64,000 nucleotides of DNA. It comes from Sternotherus odoratus. Lineage: Eukaryota > Chordata > Testudines > Kinosternidae. Location of the stretch: NCBI GenBank assembly GCA_032164245.1, contig JAVMKO010000002.1, forward strand, positions 180,550,920-180,614,919, written 5' to 3'. The position numbers and the translations under genes were made by a program. The notes below the pieces were generated by a model. That model was not told where the DNA came from. It saw nothing but the letters and a program-made list of their open reading frames with translations, and did no database searches. Shown here piece after piece: positions 58,731 to 64,000 of this stretch (position 1 is the stretch's first letter; each line of letters opens with the position of its first letter).

Positions 58731-59644
58731 TTAAAGGATACGCCCGCTAGGTGGGTGACTATACAAAGGAGGGGGTCTGTCTGGCTATTTAAGGGGGAAC
58801 TTTTTACTTGTGGCGAAAAATAAGAGATTGGGGCTTGGGAAAAGTAAGACACCAATTTATTGTTCTGGGAACAAAAGGTTCTTAATTACAGGTTACAATT
58901 TAGGTTTATACACTATGATTAAAATAACAAAGCAAAAAACTCCGATTACAAAGAGGAGTACACCTTGAGGCTTTTCTTAAACTTAATAATTATCTAATAT
59001 ATGCCACGGATTAGTAGGTGCAGTGGAATTAACTTCAAGATACATTAATAACTAGCTATCAATACTATAAAATTACATACAATATGTACACATCAATTTA
59101 TACGTACAAATACAACCCAAACTCGACACATCACACGGCCGGCAACACGTTAAGCTCCACTGGGACACGAGAGCTGGGAGAGACCTAGGGGTGATCAGCC
59201 TCCAGGGACCAGTAGGTACGCCTCTCTCTCCGTCCGCAATAAGCACGGGCAGAACAATTATACTTGAGATGACGCGACTTGGCACGGGGCGTGACAAGGT
59301 AGGGGCAGCAAAATTTCGTCCTTATTAGGAATTTAAGTGAGATAACATCGTGGGTTTTTCTGGTAAGGCTACATAGGCTACATGTCCCTGTCTGGCTTGG
59401 GGGGGTGGGGTGGTATCGCATAATATATGCTGACAGCAGCTCAAGTTATGAAGACTAAGACAATAACAGGAAGTGGTGGTTTGAACATACAGGTACATGT
59501 GGTATGTCTGACAGCAACTCGAATTATAAGGTCAACATAACTATAAAGAGGAAGTTGTCTCGACATTTGCAAAGTGCATATACAGGCTAGTATCTATATG
59601 AATAATAGAGGCCAAAACAACACAAGGAGGAAGTCATTTTAACA
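58729..59644 (-). repeat. 5' LTR of the retroviral element
   Basis: 916 bp, tgttaaagg...ttttaaca on the + strand, followed by the attgg duplication. The few differences from the 3' LTR include c/t and a/g changes near 59060-59345 and small indels close to the outer edge. Confidence 0.95.
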
Positions 59645-59649
59645 ATTGG

Positions 59650-61087
59650 CATGAATAAGGTTGAGCTTCATGCTAACTTAAGCTCCTCTACACTGAGCTG
59701 AACATTTTTTCTGCTCCTTGCACATCCACTCTTTTACTTTCAAGAGCACAGGCAAAAATAGAGGTGAGATATGGGTTGAGAATAGACACTTTTGAGGACC
59801 AGATTGTCTGAGGCAGAGATTTGCTTGATGTAGCAGTGATCTAAATATGCATATTTTATTACATACACATTTCCATTGATACCATAAGCCATAATGCCTC
59901 TTGTAGATTTGATCATGTTACTACATGTCAGAATTAAGGGCTCTTTAAAGTATGTACTGCCACCCCGCAAGGTGGTTATGGCTCCCTGATTCTGAGATGG
60001 ACACAGCATAGGATTAGAGCAGAGTGAGATCTACTGCAATCTGTGCCATCTGGTGCAGGGTTCCTGCTGAGGATAGCTATCTTCCAACCCTGGATGCCTC
60101 CCCTCATCACTGGGTGCTATGGGTGAGAGTGGCGTAGAGCGAGATACACATGTTGTGGGCTCTCCCCCGTTGGGAGAATCTTTAGCGGGGGAGACAGGGC
60201 CAGATTCCGTCAGTGTGTCACAGAGGGGATGGAGTGGAGGAGAATGTTAGCAAATATGAGGCAGGTATCCTAGCTAGGAATAACTTGGTCTCACAGCTGC
60301 CCCATCTAAATAAAAGACCAGGTTACCATTGAACTTCTGCTTGTCCCTTTTTACTGGTACTCTGTACTTAATATGTGCTGGGTTAAATTTGTAGTGGTTG
60401 GCTATATGGATTGTGTTTTTCCCATCTGCAGGTACGGCTTTATTAATACTTAGCAGCAGGAAAGGCTTAATGCTAATTTATTTGGAGATAGTTAAGGACA
60501 GAGGAGAGATGATGGCTCTCTCTATTTAAAACAAAATATATAAATGCAGACAGAAAAAGCAAAAGTCTGCTTCAATTTATCTTGAAAAATATGGGATCAG
60601 ATCAGAACAGGATTCCGACGAATTTCAATTTAAATTAGAACTTTCAGGCTAATGCAAGTAATGTGATCAGATAGCATGAGGCAAAAAAGAGGGGAATAAA
60701 AGGTTCAAAACAGATGTCTGACAGCAATTTTTCACACAATCAATCAAAAATGTGTGGAATGGCCTCCCAGGCATTATTATGCTATGCAAGCTTAAATACT
60801 AAGTCAGTCAGGGAAATTACATAGCATCCTGAGGCATACAGGGTAAAATGAGCCTGGAAAGAGGGTCAGTGAATTTACCTCCCTGCCTTAAAACTTGCTT
60901 ATGCACATATGTTGGAAATATTGATTCAGAAAACTAAATTCATTATTGGGTTGTGCATGATTTCCATTGAGAGTCACCATACTATACCAATAGGCCAAAT
61001 ACCCTTTTGTTTTAGTGAATGATCAGAAGGAACATTTGAAGTACCTTGTTAAAATCTTCCCTTTTTTATTTATCTTTTCATTTACAG
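59650..61087. other. Non-coding stretch upstream of the exon candidate
   Basis: Contains 59846-59962, the diverged partner of 53636-53755. Segment 59990-60340 is less AT-rich and unrecognised. A polypyrimidine tract (tcttcccttttttatttatc, 61056) leads into the splice acceptor at 61087. Confidence 0.5.
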
Positions 61088-61222
61088 GTTGTTGCTGAAA
61101 TTGTTACCCTGGGGTTGGCTGACTTCTTGCTCATGTACTTCTGTCCCAGCATGCAATGGAATAGTGACATCTGCATCACAGCTGCTCAGCACTGGAGAAT
61201 GGAATCTTCCTATGATGAAAAA
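61088..61222 (+). CDS. Candidate internal exon of an unrecognised host gene
   Basis: Acceptor: pyrimidine-rich ttatcttttcatttacag ending at 61087. Donor: gaaaaa|gtatgt at 61222/61223. Between them lie exactly 135 bp, 45 codons, open in phase 0. The translation VVAEIVTLGLADFLLMYFCP, then SMQWNSDICITAAQHWRMES, then SYDEK has a hydrophobic first half and a polar end and is free of repeat character. The frame stops soon after the donor, as expected for an intron. I do not recognise the protein. No other exon of the same gene was identified, so the gene's other exons probably lie outside the window, with most of the window being intron or flank. A decayed retrogene is less likely, because both splice sites are good. 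Confidence 0.65.
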
Positions 61223-61379
61223 GTATGTTATCCACCCCCTTTTTTAAAAAAAAATAAAACAGATCTATATATGGAATGTTAGTTTTATCTTTCAGATCAT
61301 GCCCTGAGAAATCTAAAATATTTTTGAGTTGTAGCAAAAACCTGTTCTTAAGTAGTAGGTCTGTAACTATACCTGTGAA
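61223..61379. other. Start of the following intron
   Basis: Begins gtatgttatcc. Nothing else recognised. Confidence 0.45.
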
Positions 61380-61495
61380 CTAGGGTGGCCAGACAGCAAG
61401 TGTGAAAAATCGGGAGGGGGGTAATAGGTGCCTATATAAGACAAAGCCCCAAATATTGGGACTGTCCCTATAAAATCGGGACTTCTGGTCACTCT
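61380..61495. mobile_element. Short inverted-repeat element, GGTCACC family
   Basis: Left ctagggtggccagacagcaa and right 'gggacttctggtcact' are inverted. The interior 'tattgggactgtccctataa' matches that of 38928-39050 in the opposite orientation. The right end has lost the final ccctag. Confidence 0.75.
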
Positions 61496-64000
61496 GCTGT
61501 GAATGCTGCTTTGCATAAGCCAATCCTTATGTAGGGGGTAAAGGAAGTGACATAACATGATTATTGCTTTAAGTATGACCAGTTTAAATTGGTGTGTCAA
61601 TTAAACTTGGAACTTCAGAGTGTTTCAGGTTTATGGTTTTACTCCATATGTCTGGTTATGGAAGACCTTTCCCAGAGGACAAATAGCTAATTTACCATTG
61701 TGCATTTGAATTGTCTTAAGACAAAAATTGATTGCATAGCAGTACAATTCATCACATACGTATATCTGCATCACTTGCCCATTAACCATCTTCCAGAGAC
61801 TTATTCTAACATTAGAAATCCTCAACTGCTTCAAACAGCTGCCATTTAAATAAAAAATAAATTGCCAGATAAATGTTTCCCTCTTCTTCCCACCGTCATT
61901 TAACCCCAAATTGCCCATACCCATGGCCATGACAGTTCTTCATACTTTAAAATATCATGTCTTTAAAGTCCATTATCTTATGACCCTGCAGGGCTAGAGA
62001 TATGAACTTGGGGCATGGCTTTTTTAATGGGACCCCATTTCTGCTCAGGATAATAGATCTTAAAGTCCATGGTATATTTATGTGGAGAAACTATTCTAGA
62101 ACAAACCTAATGATGACTTGATTTGTCAGTTTGCATTTTTTCTTTCCCACTGAGCCTTGAACTCATGGTAGCTTAGGTGCCTGTCCTTTATAGGCAGCAG
62201 GCTATGAGAAATATGCCCAATAATAAAAATTAAGCCAATATGGGACTTGATGCAGGAATTATTGGATAAGGTTTTGTAGCCCTTATTATGGGGGTTGTCA
62301 GGCAAGATAATCGTTATAGCTTATAATTAGGCTTGGCAGGATTTGCTTTAAATCAATACGTCAGCCATTGCCGATTTCAGCTGACACACTGAAATGAGTG
62401 GGGGAAAAATATCCATTGGTGTGCGTGCAGCCTCCCCCAGCAACTTGTGCCTGCAAGGATCGGGTCTCACCCTTCCTGCAGTGGTGCAGGGAGACCTCTG
62501 CAGCCTTGCTGTCGTGGGAGAGTGGGGCTGTGACAGTGGAGCAGCAGCCGGCTCACTGTGCTGCTGCAGGGCTAGAGAGACTTGATCCCTGGAGGCACCA
62601 GGTGCAGGGCAGGCTGTGGTCCTGACAGGCACAACAGAGATCTCCAACAGGGGTCACAAGGAGGATGAGGAACTTCCAGCTACGGGGGACGCCACACCCC
62701 ACTGCTGATGGTCTCCGTCACCAGTCATGCCAGGGATCTCTCTGCAGCTCTATCACAGCCCCATTCACTCACAGTCTGGAGTGTGGGGGCCATCCTGGGG
62801 CAGGAACTGTTTAGCAGTTGGTTGCCTTCCTCATGGCTGGGGGCTGCTCCTTCTTCTTGCAGCCCTGCCCAGGGTTCTCTGCTCAATCAGGCTGCAATCA
62901 TAACTTGCCCTGCCTTATGCCTTGCAACTGGGTGTCTTGGGCTCCCGCATCCCCACTGTCAGCACTGCCCTAACTCAACTCAACCCAACCCCCCCTTAAT
63001 TTCCACAACTGTAAAAATAAATATAGTTTAAATTATAAAAATAGATGTTAATAGTCAAAATAAAAAATAACTTGGCAGAATTCAATTTTATCTCTAATCT
63101 TCTGGTTTGTAATCTATGATCATTGGGGGGGGGGGGGCAGTGAGGGGGAACAACCCTCTAAAACATTCCTAAGATTGTGTTCCTGTAAAATATTTCACAT
63201 GTGCAGAGTATGTGATAATACATAGGTATCACTGACTTGTGTTTGTGATTAGGCATATTCTTCAGCTGTTCCACATTCACGACAGCTAAACCTTTATTGC
63301 CCCTCACACATATAGTATATATGTACAAGTGTGTGGCACATACCTACTGTTCAAATCCATATTGTTGTATTAAAGCAGCCTATTTTTCAGTAAAAATAGG
63401 CATTTGTACCAGAAAGAGGAATTTATCCCAACTTTCATAAAGTACATGTACCAAATACTCCTGCAAATACTCTAAAACTTAGACCTTTTAATGATTTTTG
63501 TACTCAACTCTAAAATAAGTTAAGATGAACAACAAAAACATAGTAATATTGTAATGATGATTGCATGGGAGCAACTGACAATGAAATGAAGACAGACTGT
63601 TCATTTATTGTCATGAGAACAGGAGGGAGTAGTGATCTCTTTGATTGCTACATTGTATAAAAATAATTGGCTTATTATCATAATCATATTCTTTTTCACG
63701 ATATCAAGGTCAAGTGAAATATTAGTAATAGTATGGGGACATATCAGTTTGCAGATGCTAGTAGGTATTAATTGAGGGAAATACGAGCTTCTATTACTTT
63801 TTATGGTGCTGATAAACATTACTGTTGAAAAGAGACAGGTGAATATCAAACCCAGAGGATCCTTACTGTCACTCAAATTTCTTGGCATCTGTTTTTAAAA
63901 CTCTAAAATTAAATTCAGCTGAAGACTAGGAAGAGGCAGAATGTACTAATCAGTACTGTTCTCGTTTTCACCAAACACTAAGAGTTTTATTTTCTGAGTT
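61496..64000. other. Non-coding to end of window
   Basis: AT-rich except 62395-63000, a GC-richer segment with several CpG and 'gcagcagccggctcactgtg'-type words, of unknown nature. It carries no convincing exon and could be an unclassified repeat. A G run lies at 63125-63137. Nothing else recognised. Confidence 0.45.

Larger units (their letters stand above)
54517..59649 (-). mobile_element. Endogenous retrovirus-like element, two LTRs, no recognisable pol
   Basis: LTRs of 918 and 916 bp enclose a 3.29-kb interior. Identical 5-bp duplications attgg flank the whole (54517-54521, 59645-59649). Minus orientation follows from the LTR AATAAA on the minus strand, from env-like remnants beside 55440 and from a PBS-like sequence beside 58728. 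The interior holds a long frame in gag position and degraded env, but no reverse transcriptase, integrase or protease motif was found, and the space is too small for them. It is therefore a non-autonomous derivative. LTR similarity indicates recent insertion. Confidence 0.93.

Noticed and set aside
62348..62647. GC-richer region with frames of about 100 codons on both strands
   Set aside because: No domain, no splice signals and frames open on both strands. Treated as unclassified non-coding sequence.

Overview
This is vertebrate nuclear DNA. It has no operons or ribosome-binding sites, is AT-rich, and is dominated by transposable elements. CR1 LINEs, a Penelope-like element with a GIY-YIG domain, PIF/Harbinger elements sharing one terminus type, hAT elements, a MIR/CORE-SINE relic and several LTR families together suggest a sauropsid, most likely a turtle. 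That host assignment rests on familiarity with the repeats and was not tested by a search.

Only one segment looks like host coding sequence: a 45-codon phase-0 exon candidate on the + strand at 61088-61222. The rest reads as intron or intergenic DNA filled with layered insertions.

Layout. 0-3 kb: a minus-strand CR1 split by a solo LTR, ending beside a perfect 86-bp palindrome. 6.5-7.9 kb: an hAT element with 8-bp target duplications and three internal tandem-repeat arrays. 8.1-8.6 kb: a Harbinger MITE and a CR1 3' end. 9.5-12.2 kb: three Helitrons fused head to tail. 13.0-13.8 kb: an LTR copy. 17.3 kb: a Harbinger MITE. 18.9-19.55 kb: the Penelope-like 3' end. 20.16-26.39 kb: a solo LTR split by a 5.5-kb coding Harbinger transposon, whose Myb-like intron holds another solo LTR. 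26.6-27.1 kb: an hAT fragment. 27.7-28.4 kb: a solo LTR. 35.4-38.2 kb: a DNA transposon split by a second complete hAT. 38.9-43.4 kb: short inverted-repeat elements. 43.7-44.4 kb: a solo LTR. 44.6-45.4 kb and 49.6-51.5 kb: single Helitrons. 48.7-49.5 kb: an LTR. 51.9-53.0 kb: CR1. 54.1-54.3 kb: a small hAT. 54.5-59.6 kb: a two-LTR endogenous retrovirus lacking recognisable pol, with env remnants and a long gag-position frame.

The most informative systems are the Harbinger transposon (nuclease, Myb-like protein and a possible third antisense gene, all damaged), the tandem Helitrons, and the retroviral element, whose LTRs are nearly identical although its env is badly decayed. Target-site duplications were read directly for most insertions, so much of the nesting order can be worked out. 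Database identity, copy number and expression could not be checked.
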